This document shows positions 1-8,042 of a stretch of DNA of 64,000 bases, piece by piece. Numbering within the stretch: position 1 is the first letter of the stretch; every line of letters begins with the position of its first letter. The DNA is from Roseateles oligotrophus (lineage in GTDB: Bacteria > Pseudomonadota > Gammaproteobacteria > Burkholderiales > Burkholderiaceae_C), in the NCBI RefSeq assembly GCF_025717515.1, contig NZ_JAJIRN010000004.1:434001-498000 (forward strand). Reading direction: 5' to 3'. The notes below the pieces were generated by a model, which was not told where the DNA came from, searched no databases, and saw only the letters and a list, made by a program, of their open reading frames with translations. Made by a program: the position numbers and the translations under genes.

Positions 1-364
1 GGTGAAGCGTGCGCGTACCCAGCGTCTGAGCCGCCGTGCTGACCGATTCGGCGGTCTGCTTGACGCGCACGAAGAAGGCCGCCGTCACGTCCACCCGCAT
101 ACGGTCCTTGGTGATCAGACTCTCGCGCTCACGCCTCATGACTTCGAGTTTGAGCGTATTCATATTCACCAGCACGCGCTCATGGAAGACCGGCAGCACG
201 ATGGCGCCGCCGTCCATGATGACCTTCTGCCCGCCCAGGCCGGTGCGCACAAACGAGGTCTCTTTGGTGGAGCGTTTGTAGAGCCGGGCAAAAATTAGGC
301 CTATGGCCGCCAAGCTCAAGAGCGCGATGCCGGCAATGCTGGCCAATTCGATCAGGTTTTCCAT
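1..364 (-). CDS. yqiK: Flotillin family inner-membrane protein YqiK (N-terminal part, cut by window edge)
   Basis: The first 121 residues of a flotillin-type SPFH/Band 7 protein are visible; the rest lies left of the window. An N-terminal membrane segment (about residues 5-26) is followed by the start of the SPFH domain, with the conserved stretches SFVRTGLGGQKVIMDGGA and DRMRVDVTAAFFVRV, which match YqiK-like flotillins. Members form large membrane-associated scaffolds in ordered lipid regions and are linked to membrane stress. The ATG at 364 has a strong GGAGGA ribosome site. It is the last visible gene of a leftward operon after YqiJ (37 nt gap) and PspA, the classic yqiJ-yqiK pairing. Family call is solid; function in this organism is inference. 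Confidence 0.9.
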   Translation of the reverse strand, partial: MENLIELASIAGIALLSLAAIGLIFARLYKRSTKETSFVRTGLGGQKVIMDGGAIVLPVFHERVLVNMNTLKLEVMRRERESLITKDRMRVDVTAAFFVRVKQTAESVSTAAQTLGTRTLH

Positions 365-400
365 GATGTTCGTTCCTCCACTGTTTGATTTATTTCTTAC

Positions 401-1033
401 TCATTCGCCAAGCAAGCCGGGATGGGGATTGCGAATGCCCCGGTAGATCGCCGCCACCTTGCGTACCAGCAAGACCTGGCTGCCCTCTTCCAGCACCTCA
501 TCCTGCAGATCGGGCTCGACCAGCAGATGATGCGTGCGGCCATGCTCGTCGCGCACCCGCGCCTGAGCGGCCAAGCCTGCGCGAGCATGGCCAGCATAAA
601 TGACCGCCGTGCGACCTAATAGCGAAAGCTCACTGACCGCCGAGCTTTCATCGTGCGGGATGATGTGGGCCACCAGGGCGCCGCAAGCGCGCATCGTCGC
701 CAAGCCCGCCGGCACCGCCACCAGGCCGGCGAGCCAGGCCGGCAGGTAATGCCCGCTCAACCCATGGCTGGCCAGTTGCAGGCTGAAGCCGAACATCGCG
801 TAGCCGGTCAGGAACAGCAGGACCAGCACCAAGGAGGGCACCCGGCCGAGGTGCAACCAGCCCAGCACCTTGTCCAGCCCCGAGTCGCTGTGCAGTTCGG
901 GCAGCAGATTGTCCAGCCAGTTGCTGGGGCTCAGCGCCAGCATCATGCCCACACCCTCCAGCACGGCAATGCCGACGATCAAGGCGAAGGCAATGCCGAA
1001 GGGCAGATTTTCGGGCGTGCTGAACAGGCTCAT
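401..1033 (-). CDS. yqiJ: YqiJ-family inner-membrane protein with OB-fold domain
   Basis: 210 residues. Membrane segments are visible at about residues 12-34, 66-88 and 97-120, followed by a soluble C-terminal part (about 135-205) rich in short beta strands with the pattern GRTAVIYAGHARAGLAAQARV, as expected for the NfeD-like OB-fold of YqiJ proteins. YqiJ partners the flotillin YqiK, which follows immediately downstream. The start overlaps the end of the PspA gene by 4 nt (ATGA), so the two are probably translationally coupled. The role is presumed to be membrane organisation or stress, by analogy with NfeD/flotillin pairs. Confidence 0.85.
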   Translation of the reverse strand: MSLFSTPENLPFGIAFALIVGIAVLEGVGMMLALSPSNWLDNLLPELHSDSGLDKVLGWLHLGRVPSLVLVLLFLTGYAMFGFSLQLASHGLSGHYLPAWLAGLVAVPAGLATMRACGALVAHIIPHDESSAVSELSLLGRTAVIYAGHARAGLAAQARVRDEHGRTHHLLVEPDLQDEVLEEGSQVLLVRKVAAIYRGIRNPHPGLLGE

Positions 1034-1743
1034 GCGCCGCCCGTTCCGCTGACCGCCTGCTTGAGCTGAGCCAGCCGGGCATCGATCTGCGTCTGCCGCA
1101 GCAGATCTTCCAGCGATTGCAATTGCGTCGCCTGCGTCAGATCGGCCGAGCTAGCCACACCGCTCGCGCGGCCCAAGCCGGTGTGTCGCTCATAAACGCG
1201 GTCGAAGGCGCCGGTGACGTCGGCCACTCTGGCTTCGACATTGGCCAAGCCGCCCAAGCTCGCTGCGCTGCCTGATTTGCCGGCGGCCAGCCCTGCGGCA
1301 GCGCGGCTTTGCCGAAACTGGCTCAAGGTCGCCTCCATCTCACGGCGCTTGGCCAGCAAGGCATCGACCACGCCCCGGTGCTGCGCCTCCTGCTGTGCCA
1401 ACTCGGCCAAGCTGGACTCCAACAAGGGCAGTTGCAACTCGATGTCCATCTGCCGGCCGACCGCCGCGCGCGCCAGGTCATCGCGCTGTTGAGTCATCGC
1501 CAGCGCCAGTTGCTCATGCAGGGTCAGGTGTTGCCGGTTCAGTTCGGCATGGCGTTGCTGGGCCAGATGGCGGTTGGCGCTGACCAAGCCCAGCTCGAGG
1601 CGCACATCGTTCACCACGCCGTCGAGCTCGCGCAGGCCCTGCTCCATCAGGGCGTCGGGGGCCCGGTCCTCTATCCTATCCAGCAGGGCGTGGACGCCGC
1701 CGGCCATCACGCGCGCAACGCGCATCTTCAGGGATTCAGCCAT
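1030..1743 (-). CDS. PspA/IM30 family protein
   Basis: 237 residues, almost entirely helical and charged, beginning MAESLKMRVARVMAGGVHAL as in PspA/IM30 proteins, with a long coiled-coil region from about residue 40 to 145 and a Gly/Ala/Ser-rich break near 150-165. PspA proteins bind stressed inner membranes and maintain the proton motive force. The gene overlaps the upstream gene by 8 nt and YqiJ by 4 nt, so it sits in the middle of a tight stress operon. No pspF, pspB or pspC homologue is next to it, so control probably differs from the enteric phage-shock system. Confidence 0.87.
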   Translation of the reverse strand: MAESLKMRVARVMAGGVHALLDRIEDRAPDALMEQGLRELDGVVNDVRLELGLVSANRHLAQQRHAELNRQHLTLHEQLALAMTQQRDDLARAAVGRQMDIELQLPLLESSLAELAQQEAQHRGVVDALLAKRREMEATLSQFRQSRAAAGLAAGKSGSAASLGGLANVEARVADVTGAFDRVYERHTGLGRASGVASSADLTQATQLQSLEDLLRQTQIDARLAQLKQAVSGTGGA

Positions 1744-2245
1744 GGAGAGCTCCTTTCAAGACAAGAATGGCCTGAGCCAGGTTCAAGGTGGTGGGCATAT
1801 GCTTGTTCACCACCTGGGGATCGAAGGCATTGGCCTCGGCCGTCGTGGCCTGGCGCAGCAGCGCCTCGGTCAAAGCAAAGCTGCGTCGCAGCAAGGCGTT
1901 TTCCAGCTGGGCGGCGGCGGCGGCATCGGCCGGCTGAGCGCTGATCAGCAAGGCCATCGAATGGCAGCTGTGCTCCAGCACCTGTTGCAAGACCTCGGAA
2001 TGTTTCCCCTGGCTTTCCTCCAGCCGAGCCAGGCTGTCACGCAGCCGGGCCACCAGATCGCGGCACCAGGCCAGCGCCGTCACATAGTCGAACGCGCCGT
2101 CATGCTGGCGCTTGAGCTGGCCCAGCAGCACGCGCAGCTTGTCGCTGTTGGTGGCGGCGCCCTCGACCTGCAACTGCGCCAACCAAAGATAGAGATCACT
2201 CGGGATGCGCGCCGATAGCGGCTCCATGCTGGTACTGGTACTCAT
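1736..2245 (-). CDS. Uncharacterised protein with ribbon-helix-helix-like N-terminus, first gene of the pspA-yqiJK operon
   Basis: 169 residues from the ATG at 2245; a TTG at 2266 could extend it by 7 residues. The N-terminus (LSARIPSDLYLWLAQLQ, then TNSDKLRVLLGQLK) has the look of a ribbon-helix-helix strand plus two helices, which would make it a DNA-binding regulator. The rest is helical with no recognised domain. It is the first gene of the leftward operon, and its promoter region contains TTTGAATTCAAA and TTTGCAAA palindromes, which fits autoregulation. I do not recognise a named family: operon membership is seen, DNA binding is inference. Confidence 0.6.
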   Translation of the reverse strand: MSTSTSMEPLSARIPSDLYLWLAQLQVEGAATNSDKLRVLLGQLKRQHDGAFDYVTALAWCRDLVARLRDSLARLEESQGKHSEVLQQVLEHSCHSMALLISAQPADAAAAAQLENALLRRSFALTEALLRQATTAEANAFDPQVVNKHMPTTLNLAQAILVLKGALHG

Positions 2246-2259
2246 GCACTGGCCCTTGT

Positions 2260-2306
2260 TTTGCAAATTGAACCCAAATGTATTCGTTTGAATTCAAATT
2301 TGCAAG
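2260..2306. promoter_or_regulatory. Palindrome-rich operator candidate upstream of the pspA operon
   Basis: An imperfect inverted repeat has arms at about 2260-2280 and 2285-2306 around a TATT centre. The right arm contains the perfect 12-bp palindrome TTTGAATTCAAA (2287-2298) and the left arm the palindrome TTTGCAAA (2260-2267). The TTGCAAATT core is shared by both arms in opposite orientation. It lies just upstream of the ATG at 2245, where a repressor of the leftward operon would bind. The surrounding AT-rich composition contrasts with the high-GC neighbourhood. Confidence 0.5.
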
Positions 2307-2495
2307 AGGGCGCTTTGGCGCCGCCAACTCCTCCTCACGCAAGGTCCGCCTCAACACCGGAACCAAGCCCATTGCTATCAATAACTTCCAAACTAATCAG
2401 GGTTTCCCGCATTGCAGCTTTGAAATGGCCATCGCTACAGTGTCTCCCAGACGCCCCACCAAAGGAACAATTCAGTGCAACTTCTATTGGCCATC

Positions 2496-3298
2496 ATGAG
2501 CCGACTATTCGCTTTAGCTTACTTACTTGCCAGCCCCCCCTCGCATTTGCGAACCAGCAACTTCGCGTAGCGCCTCCGATTGCGGCCAAACAGGTGGCCA
2601 GGCCCGCTGCATTTTCGGCTGCGCCACCCAGAATTGACAGCAAGCTGCGCCGAGGCCTTTACTCGCGTTCATTGTTGAATCCCAACAACTCCAAGGTCCG
2701 GACCAATAGCTGCGGCGACGACTCGGCGTCGGACGACGGATGCCCGCCGCCCCCGGAGGTGATCTTTGAGGACGAATTCATGGTCGAACTGGAGTTGGTT
2801 GAGGTCACAGGCTTCAGGCAAGACGATAGTGAGTGGGCAACCGTTTGCTCTGGTGATGCCTGCCAAGACATTCAATTCGATGGCTCCGACGGCGACAAAA
2901 ACAGCTGGCTGGAAGATGCTGTGGTCGATTGGACCGACGTCGCCGAGCTAAAACAGGAGGCCTGCTCGGCCGCAGACTCGGCATTGATTGGGCCAGTTCA
3001 GCAACAACGTATTCGCGACAGCACCAGCCACAGCGATGAAGCCGACCGAAATTTGGCGGCGTATTCGGCCGCCCAGGCCTCAGGTTTGCTGACCCGACTG
3101 ACCGCCGCCCTGGGGCATTTCGACAAGGCCTTGGGTTATGCCATCAACAAGGGCTATACGATCGAAATGACATTCTCGGATGGCGGCACCGAGCAATACA
3201 AATACATTGCAGGCTCACCGAGCGTCGCTCGTATGGAGCGCGTCGCGGGGACCTTGAAACAAGGCAACGGTCAATCGCGATGCCCAAGTACAAAATAG
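2496..3298 (+). CDS. Uncharacterised exported protein, apparently frameshifted in a poly-C tract
   Basis: The ATG at 2496 opens a frame reading MSRLFALAYLLASPP, a typical signal-peptide start, but it stops at about 2568. The long frame ending at 3298 takes over at the C7 run 2534-2540. With one extra C the product would read through LAFA-NQQLRVAPP, a normal signal-peptidase site, and continue for about 240 more residues. The mature part is acidic, with a Cys-containing segment (CGDDSASDDGCPPPP), further Cys at SGDACQD, and a C-terminal segment FDKALGYAINKGYTIEMTF. No family recognised. The gene overlaps the next one by 19 nt, so the two are probably one unit. The start and frameshift are my reading; the 3' part is well supported as coding. 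Confidence 0.55.
2534..2540 (+). repeat. Poly-C (C7) tract at apparent frameshift
   Basis: Seven consecutive C bases sit inside the signal-peptide codons of the exported protein gene. A C8 version would join the ATG at 2496 to the long downstream frame without interruption. This is either a slipped-strand (phase-variation) site, a fixed mutation, or a sequencing error. Confidence 0.6.
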
Positions 3299-4242
3299 CA
3301 GGGTGGCTGACGGCCGCGATCATTGCACTTGGCTTGCTGATGTTTCGCGGCCTCGATGTGGGAGACCGCCCAGTAGCTAGCCACAGACAAGAGGCAAGGG
3401 TAGCAAGGCCGGCAAGTGCCGCAGCGCCGGCCGCGAGTGTGCCGCTACGCTCCGTTTCGATTGAGCAAGGCGCAAGTGCTGCCGAGCGCCAGACCTTGCG
3501 CGAGACTTGGAACGCGGCCTTCCGGCGCGCCTACAGTGAGCCCTGGGCGCAAACCATGCACCGGGCCGCAAGCAGCGGGCAAGCCCCGGAACTTGCGGCC
3601 GCGCGGCGGGTTCAGCTGGTCTGCGTCGCTAGCTATATGCCGGCCCAGGTCCGGGGCAAATGGCCGAAGGCAAGCGAGGCCGATCTGCGCCGCGCCGAAG
3701 CCCTGGAGCGCCACTGCGATGCCCAAGGCCAGTACAGGCAGCTAACGAGCCAGTTGACGGCGGCGGCGCGCAGCTTGCCCACCAGTACCGTGGCCTCTCG
3801 CTTGGCAGGCAAAGATCAGGAGCCGCTTGATGTTCAGGCCCGCTTGGAGGTCATGCGCTACGCCCTGAGCACCGGTTCGGCCCCGCTGCTCGACTACGCT
3901 GCGTCGAAGTTCGCGTCGCCCGAGGTGCTGATTCAGCTGGGCCTCACTCCGAATCCGAAGCTGCCGGCTGAATTCGATCTGCACTTGGTCCAGTGGGCCG
4001 CCTCGGTCATGGCCTGTGAAGAGATGGGCAACTGCGGCTCGGAAACCTTGCAATCCAACAGCTGCCTGGACACCGATGACTGTGTTGCCAACTTTGCCGA
4101 CTATCCGGCCATGCATATTTACGGCCCAAACCGTAAGGGCGGCTTCTTTCTCACCTACCGCAGCATCGATATAGCGCAAACCAAAGCTCGCTGGGATCTT
4201 GTCAAGGCATGGGCTCAAGCGCAACTTTCGGCTTCGCTCTGA
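3280..4242 (+). CDS. Uncharacterised membrane-anchored protein
   Basis: 320 residues. A single N-terminal hydrophobic segment (about 7-24, AGWLTAAIIALGLLMF) would anchor it in the inner membrane with the rest in the periplasm. An Ala/Pro/Arg-rich linker (about 30-60) is followed by a mostly helical domain, and the C-terminal part has several Cys residues (MACEEMGNC, SCLDTDDC) that could form disulfides. No family recognised. It overlaps the preceding exported-protein gene by 19 nt, implying coupled expression. It is followed convergently by rep. Confidence 0.7.
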   Translation: MPKYKIAGWLTAAIIALGLLMFRGLDVGDRPVASHRQEARVARPASAAAPAASVPLRSVSIEQGASAAERQTLRETWNAAFRRAYSEPWAQTMHRAASSGQAPELAAARRVQLVCVASYMPAQVRGKWPKASEADLRRAEALERHCDAQGQYRQLTSQLTAAARSLPTSTVASRLAGKDQEPLDVQARLEVMRYALSTGSAPLLDYAASKFASPEVLIQLGLTPNPKLPAEFDLHLVQWAASVMACEEMGNCGSETLQSNSCLDTDDCVANFADYPAMHIYGPNRKGGFFLTYRSIDIAQTKARWDLVKAWAQAQLSASL

Positions 4243-4282
4243 GCCCCTGATTCAATCCAAGGATGGTATTTTTTATTGCCGC

Positions 4283-4315
4283 AGCCCCACCGAGCTTGGC
4301 CCTTTGAGTGGGGCT
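4283..4315. terminator. Hairpin between convergent genes
   Basis: AGCCCCAC (4283-4290) pairs with GTGGGGCT (4308-4315), with flanking GCCG/CGGC adding to the stem. It lies between the end of the anchored protein (4242) and the end of rep (4342). No clear T tract follows on either strand, so termination is only suggested. Confidence 0.3.
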
Positions 4316-4341
4316 TGTCGGCAAAGCCGGTATCTTGCCGC

Positions 4342-6414
4342 TCAGCGCTTACTCTTTTCGTCGGCTTGTGCCGCCGAGCTGACCGCCCCCTTGGCCGCCA
4401 GCGATTCCCGCAGCCGCTTCAGCTTCTCCCTTGGGTCTTCCTTCCCGCTGGCCTCATTCAACCTCATCTCGGTGATGAAGCGGCTGGGTATGCCCATCAC
4501 CGTCTCGCGTGACTTCTTGCGCCGCCGCAGCGTGCCCACCGCCAGCGTGCTGCGCGCCCTTGTGATGCCTACATACATCAGTCGGCGCTCTTCCTCCAGG
4601 CGCTGCGCGGTCATCTCTTCGTCATCGGCCTTGAAGGGCAGCAGTCCCTCATTGACGCTGGCCAGGAAGACATGCGGCCACTCCAATCCTTTGGACGCAT
4701 GCAGCGTGGTCAAGGTGACCTGATCCTGCTCGTCGCCGCGCTCAGCCAGCGAGATGATCACGCTGATGGTCTGCGCAACTTGCAAGACGGTTTGCTTCTC
4801 GCTCTCGAAGGTGGAGCCGCCGTCTTGCGTGACCTTGCCGCCGCAGCGCTTGGCAACCCAGTCGATGAAATCGAGCACATTGTTCCAACGCGCGATCGCG
4901 ACGTTTTCGTTGTCCTCGCTGCCGAGCAAATGTTCCTCGTAGCCGATGTCCTTGACCCATTCCATCAGCAAGGCCTTGGCCGCTTCGGTGCCCTCGGTAT
5001 GCTTGGCGCGGAACTCCAGATCGGTGATGTAGCGGCCAAACTCATGCAGCGAGCCCAAGGCCTTGGCGCTCATCACCTCGCCCAGCGACTCGGCGAACAG
5101 CGACTCGAACATGCTGCTCTTCCAGCGCCCGGCAAACTGGCTCAGCGAGCCCAGGGTCTGGTGGCCGATGCCGCGCTTGGGCGTCGTGATGGCGCGCAAA
5201 AAAGCCGGATCATCATCCTGGTTGACCAGCAGACGCAGCCAGGCGCAGAGGTCCTTGATCTCGCTCTTGTCGAAGAAGCTCTGGCCTCCGCTTACCTTGT
5301 AGGGAATCTCGGCCCGGCGCAGCGCCTTCTCGAAAGTGCGTGCCTGATGATTGGCGCGGTAGAGGATGGCGAAGTCGGCGAAATGCTGCGCCTTGCCGTC
5401 GGCCCGCAGCGTTTGGATACGCTGCACCGCACGCTCGGCCTCATGCTCCTCGCCGTCGGCCTCGATCAGCAAGACCGGGTCGCCGTCACCAAACTCGCTC
5501 CACAGCTTCTTCTCGAAAATCTTCGGATTCACCGCGATGACGTTGTTGGCCGCGCGCAGGATGGCGCCGGTCGAGCGGTAGTTCTGCTCCAGCGGGATCA
5601 CTTTCAGGCGTGGATAGTCGACCGGCAGGCGCTTCAGGTTTTCGATCGTCGCGCCGCGCCAGCCATAAATACTCTGGTCATCGTCACCCACTGCGGTGAA
5701 CATCGCGCGCGGGCCGACCAGCGCCTTGAGCAGGTCGTACTGCACCGCATTGGTGTCTTGATATTCGTCGACCAGGATGTAACGCAACTGATCCTGCCAG
5801 CGCCCGCGCGCCTCGGCGTGTTCGCTCAGGAGGCGCAGCGGCAGGCTGATCAAGTCATCGAAGTCAACCGCCTGATAGGCGGCCAGGCGCTCCTGGTAAC
5901 GCTCCATCACGACGGCAGCGGCACGCTCATGCTCGTCCTTGGCCATCGCCAGCGCCTGCCTTGCGGTCAGGCCCTGATTCTTCCAGCCCGAGATCGTCCA
6001 CTGATAGGCCTTGGCCTGGTTGGCGTCCAGCGTGCCGCCGGCGTCGCGCAAGACGCCCAGAACATCGTCGCTGTCGAGAATGGAGAACTGCTCCTTGAGC
6101 CCGACGAGCGGCCCTTCGCGGCGCAGGATGCGCACGCCCAAGCTGTGGAAGGTCGAAATCCCCAGGTCCTTGGCGGCGCGAGGACCGATCAAGCCTTTGG
6201 CGCGCTCGCGCATTTCCTGCGCGGCCTTGTTGGTGAAGGTGATCGCGCCGATGTTTTTAGCCGCATAACCCGCCTGCAAGAGGCGGGCGATTTTCTGCGT
6301 GATCACGCTGGTCTTGCCCGAGCCCGCCCCGGCAATCACCAGGCAAGGGCCATCCAGATGGTGGACGGCTTCGAGCTGGGCGGGGTTGAGGGTGGTGGCG
6401 GGTTTGGAGGACAT
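4342..6414 (-). CDS. rep: ATP-dependent DNA helicase Rep (UvrD/Rep superfamily 1A)
   Basis: 690 residues from the ATG at 6414 (MSSKPATTLNPAQLEAV), which has an upstream stop-free extension that I reject because the Rep N-terminal Q motif begins right after this Met. Seen in order: Walker A AGAGSGKT (28-35), motif Ia ITFTNKAAQEM (58-68), motif II DEYQDT (216-221), motif III GDDDQSIYGWRGA (243-255), and C-terminal motifs including TLHASKGLEWP and RLMYVGITRA. Rep is a 3'-5' helicase that clears proteins from DNA ahead of replication forks. The length fits Rep (about 670). It is divergent from the PhoD gene with a 58-nt gap. Confidence 0.95.
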   Translation of the reverse strand: MSSKPATTLNPAQLEAVHHLDGPCLVIAGAGSGKTSVITQKIARLLQAGYAAKNIGAITFTNKAAQEMRERAKGLIGPRAAKDLGISTFHSLGVRILRREGPLVGLKEQFSILDSDDVLGVLRDAGGTLDANQAKAYQWTISGWKNQGLTARQALAMAKDEHERAAAVVMERYQERLAAYQAVDFDDLISLPLRLLSEHAEARGRWQDQLRYILVDEYQDTNAVQYDLLKALVGPRAMFTAVGDDDQSIYGWRGATIENLKRLPVDYPRLKVIPLEQNYRSTGAILRAANNVIAVNPKIFEKKLWSEFGDGDPVLLIEADGEEHEAERAVQRIQTLRADGKAQHFADFAILYRANHQARTFEKALRRAEIPYKVSGGQSFFDKSEIKDLCAWLRLLVNQDDDPAFLRAITTPKRGIGHQTLGSLSQFAGRWKSSMFESLFAESLGEVMSAKALGSLHEFGRYITDLEFRAKHTEGTEAAKALLMEWVKDIGYEEHLLGSEDNENVAIARWNNVLDFIDWVAKRCGGKVTQDGGSTFESEKQTVLQVAQTISVIISLAERGDEQDQVTLTTLHASKGLEWPHVFLASVNEGLLPFKADDEEMTAQRLEEERRLMYVGITRARSTLAVGTLRRRKKSRETVMGIPSRFITEMRLNEASGKEDPREKLKRLRESLAAKGAVSSAAQADEKSKR

Positions 6415-6472
6415 GACTAGGCTCTGGGGCAGCCCAACATGATAGCGATGCTGGGCGGCTATGCTCTCGGGT

Positions 6473-8038
6473 ATGAGCTTCACCACCACACCAAACTCCG
6501 GCCGCCGTAGCCTGCTCCAGGCCGCCCTCGCGAGCGCCAGCACCCCGCTCTTCATCCGCCACGCCTTCGCCGCCGACACCATTGATCGCTTCGCCCTGGG
6601 CTTGGCCTCCGGCTGCCCGCGCCCGAGCGGCATGGTCTTGTGGACCCGGCTGACCGGCGCCGAGCTGCCGCCCAATACCGAGGTCAGCTGGGAGCTGGCC
6701 GAGGACGAGGCCTTCACCCGCATCGCCGCACGCGGCGTCGAGCAGGCCGTCGTTGAGGACGCCCACAGCGTTCACGCAGAAGCCACCGGGCTCGAAGCGG
6801 ATCGCTGGTATTTCTATCGCTTCAGCGCCTTGGGCGCCCGCAGCATGGTCGGACGCACACGCACCGCCCCCGCCGCCGATGCCGAGGTCAAGGAACTGCG
6901 CTTCGCCATCGCCTCTTGCCAGCGCTGGGACCATGGCCGTTATGCGGCCTGGGCCGATATGGCCAAGCAAGATCTCGACCTGGTGCTGTTCCTGGGCGAC
7001 TACATCTACGAATACGGCGCCGTCTCGAATGCCTCGGCCAGCGGCCCCGCGCCACGGGTTCATGTGGGCGGCCTGTGCCGCACGCTGCCCGAGTATCGTC
7101 AGCGTTATGCCCAGTACAAGAGCGACCCGGCCCTGCAGGCCATGCATGCACGGGCGCCCTGGATCATCACCTGGGACGACCACGAGGTTGACAACGACTG
7201 GGCCGGCGACAGCTCGCAAGGCCTGGAGGCCGACTTCCCGGCGCGCCGCGCAGCCTCCGCCAAGGCCTATTGGGAGCACATGCCCTTCACCAAGGCGATG
7301 CGTCCCAAGGGCCACGAAATCCGCATTCACGAGCGCTATGACTGGGGCAAGCTGGCCCGCATCATCACGCTGGACTGCCGCCAGTACCGCGACCCGCAGG
7401 TTTGCCCCAAGCCCGGGCGCGGCGGCTCCAACACCTTGTCGATCAAGGATTGCCCGGCCTTCCTGGACCCCAAGCGCAGCTTCCTGGGCGAGGCCCAGGA
7501 ACAATGGCTGGCGCAGAGCTGGGATGCGGCCAGGCCGTGGAACCTGCTGGCGCAATCAACGCTGATGGCGCAGATGAACTGGCAGGAGAACCCGGCGCAG
7601 CCACGCGTGCACTGGACCGATGGCTGGGACGGCTACCCCGCCGCTCGCAACCGCTTGCTGCAAGGTCTGGCCGACAAGAAATTACCCAACGCAGTGGTGC
7701 TGGGCGGCGATGTGCATGCCAACTATGTGACTGACTTGAAGCTGGACTTCAATGACGCCAAGAGCCGGACAATTGCAACCGAGTTCTGCGGCACCTCAAT
7801 CACCAGCCAGGGCCTGGATCAACAGCGGATTGACCGCGCCCGGCCACACAACCCGCATATCCACTACGGGCGCGGTGACCAGCATGGCTATATGAGTTTC
7901 AAGCTGCAGGCCAACCGCCTGGAGGCCGAGTTGCGCAGCGTACGGAACCTGTGGGAGGCCGATAGCGAGGTCGAGGTGTCGGCGCGCTTTGCGGTCGAAG
8001 CCGGGCGACCCGGCGCAATTCCCTTGGACCTGAAATAA
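6473..8038 (+). CDS. phoD: Alkaline phosphatase D (PhoD-like) family phosphodiesterase/phosphatase, Tat-exported
   Basis: 521 residues from the ATG at 6473; an ATG at 6461 is also in frame. The N-terminus carries a twin-arginine signal, SGRRSLLQAALAS (9-21), usual for PhoD enzymes exported folded with their metals. Metal-site motifs are present: FAIASCQ (144-150), GDYIYEYG (175-182), WDDHEVDND (234-242) and LGGDVHANYV (near 415). Family members release phosphate from phosphodiesters such as teichoic acids, nucleotides or phospholipids in the periplasm. Divergent from rep and ending 4 nt from the end of the convergent pseudokinase gene. The substrate cannot be told from sequence. Confidence 0.92.
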   Translation: MSFTTTPNSGRRSLLQAALASASTPLFIRHAFAADTIDRFALGLASGCPRPSGMVLWTRLTGAELPPNTEVSWELAEDEAFTRIAARGVEQAVVEDAHSVHAEATGLEADRWYFYRFSALGARSMVGRTRTAPAADAEVKELRFAIASCQRWDHGRYAAWADMAKQDLDLVLFLGDYIYEYGAVSNASASGPAPRVHVGGLCRTLPEYRQRYAQYKSDPALQAMHARAPWIITWDDHEVDNDWAGDSSQGLEADFPARRAASAKAYWEHMPFTKAMRPKGHEIRIHERYDWGKLARIITLDCRQYRDPQVCPKPGRGGSNTLSIKDCPAFLDPKRSFLGEAQEQWLAQSWDAARPWNLLAQSTLMAQMNWQENPAQPRVHWTDGWDGYPAARNRLLQGLADKKLPNAVVLGGDVHANYVTDLKLDFNDAKSRTIATEFCGTSITSQGLDQQRIDRARPHNPHIHYGRGDQHGYMSFKLQANRLEAELRSVRNLWEADSEVEVSARFAVEAGRPGAIPLDLK

Positions 8039-8042
8039 CGGC

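Noticed and set aside
4672-6420. 582-codon open frame antisense to rep
   Set aside because: Antisense shadow of a high-GC gene: no domain, no ribosome site, and rep is unmistakable on the other strand.
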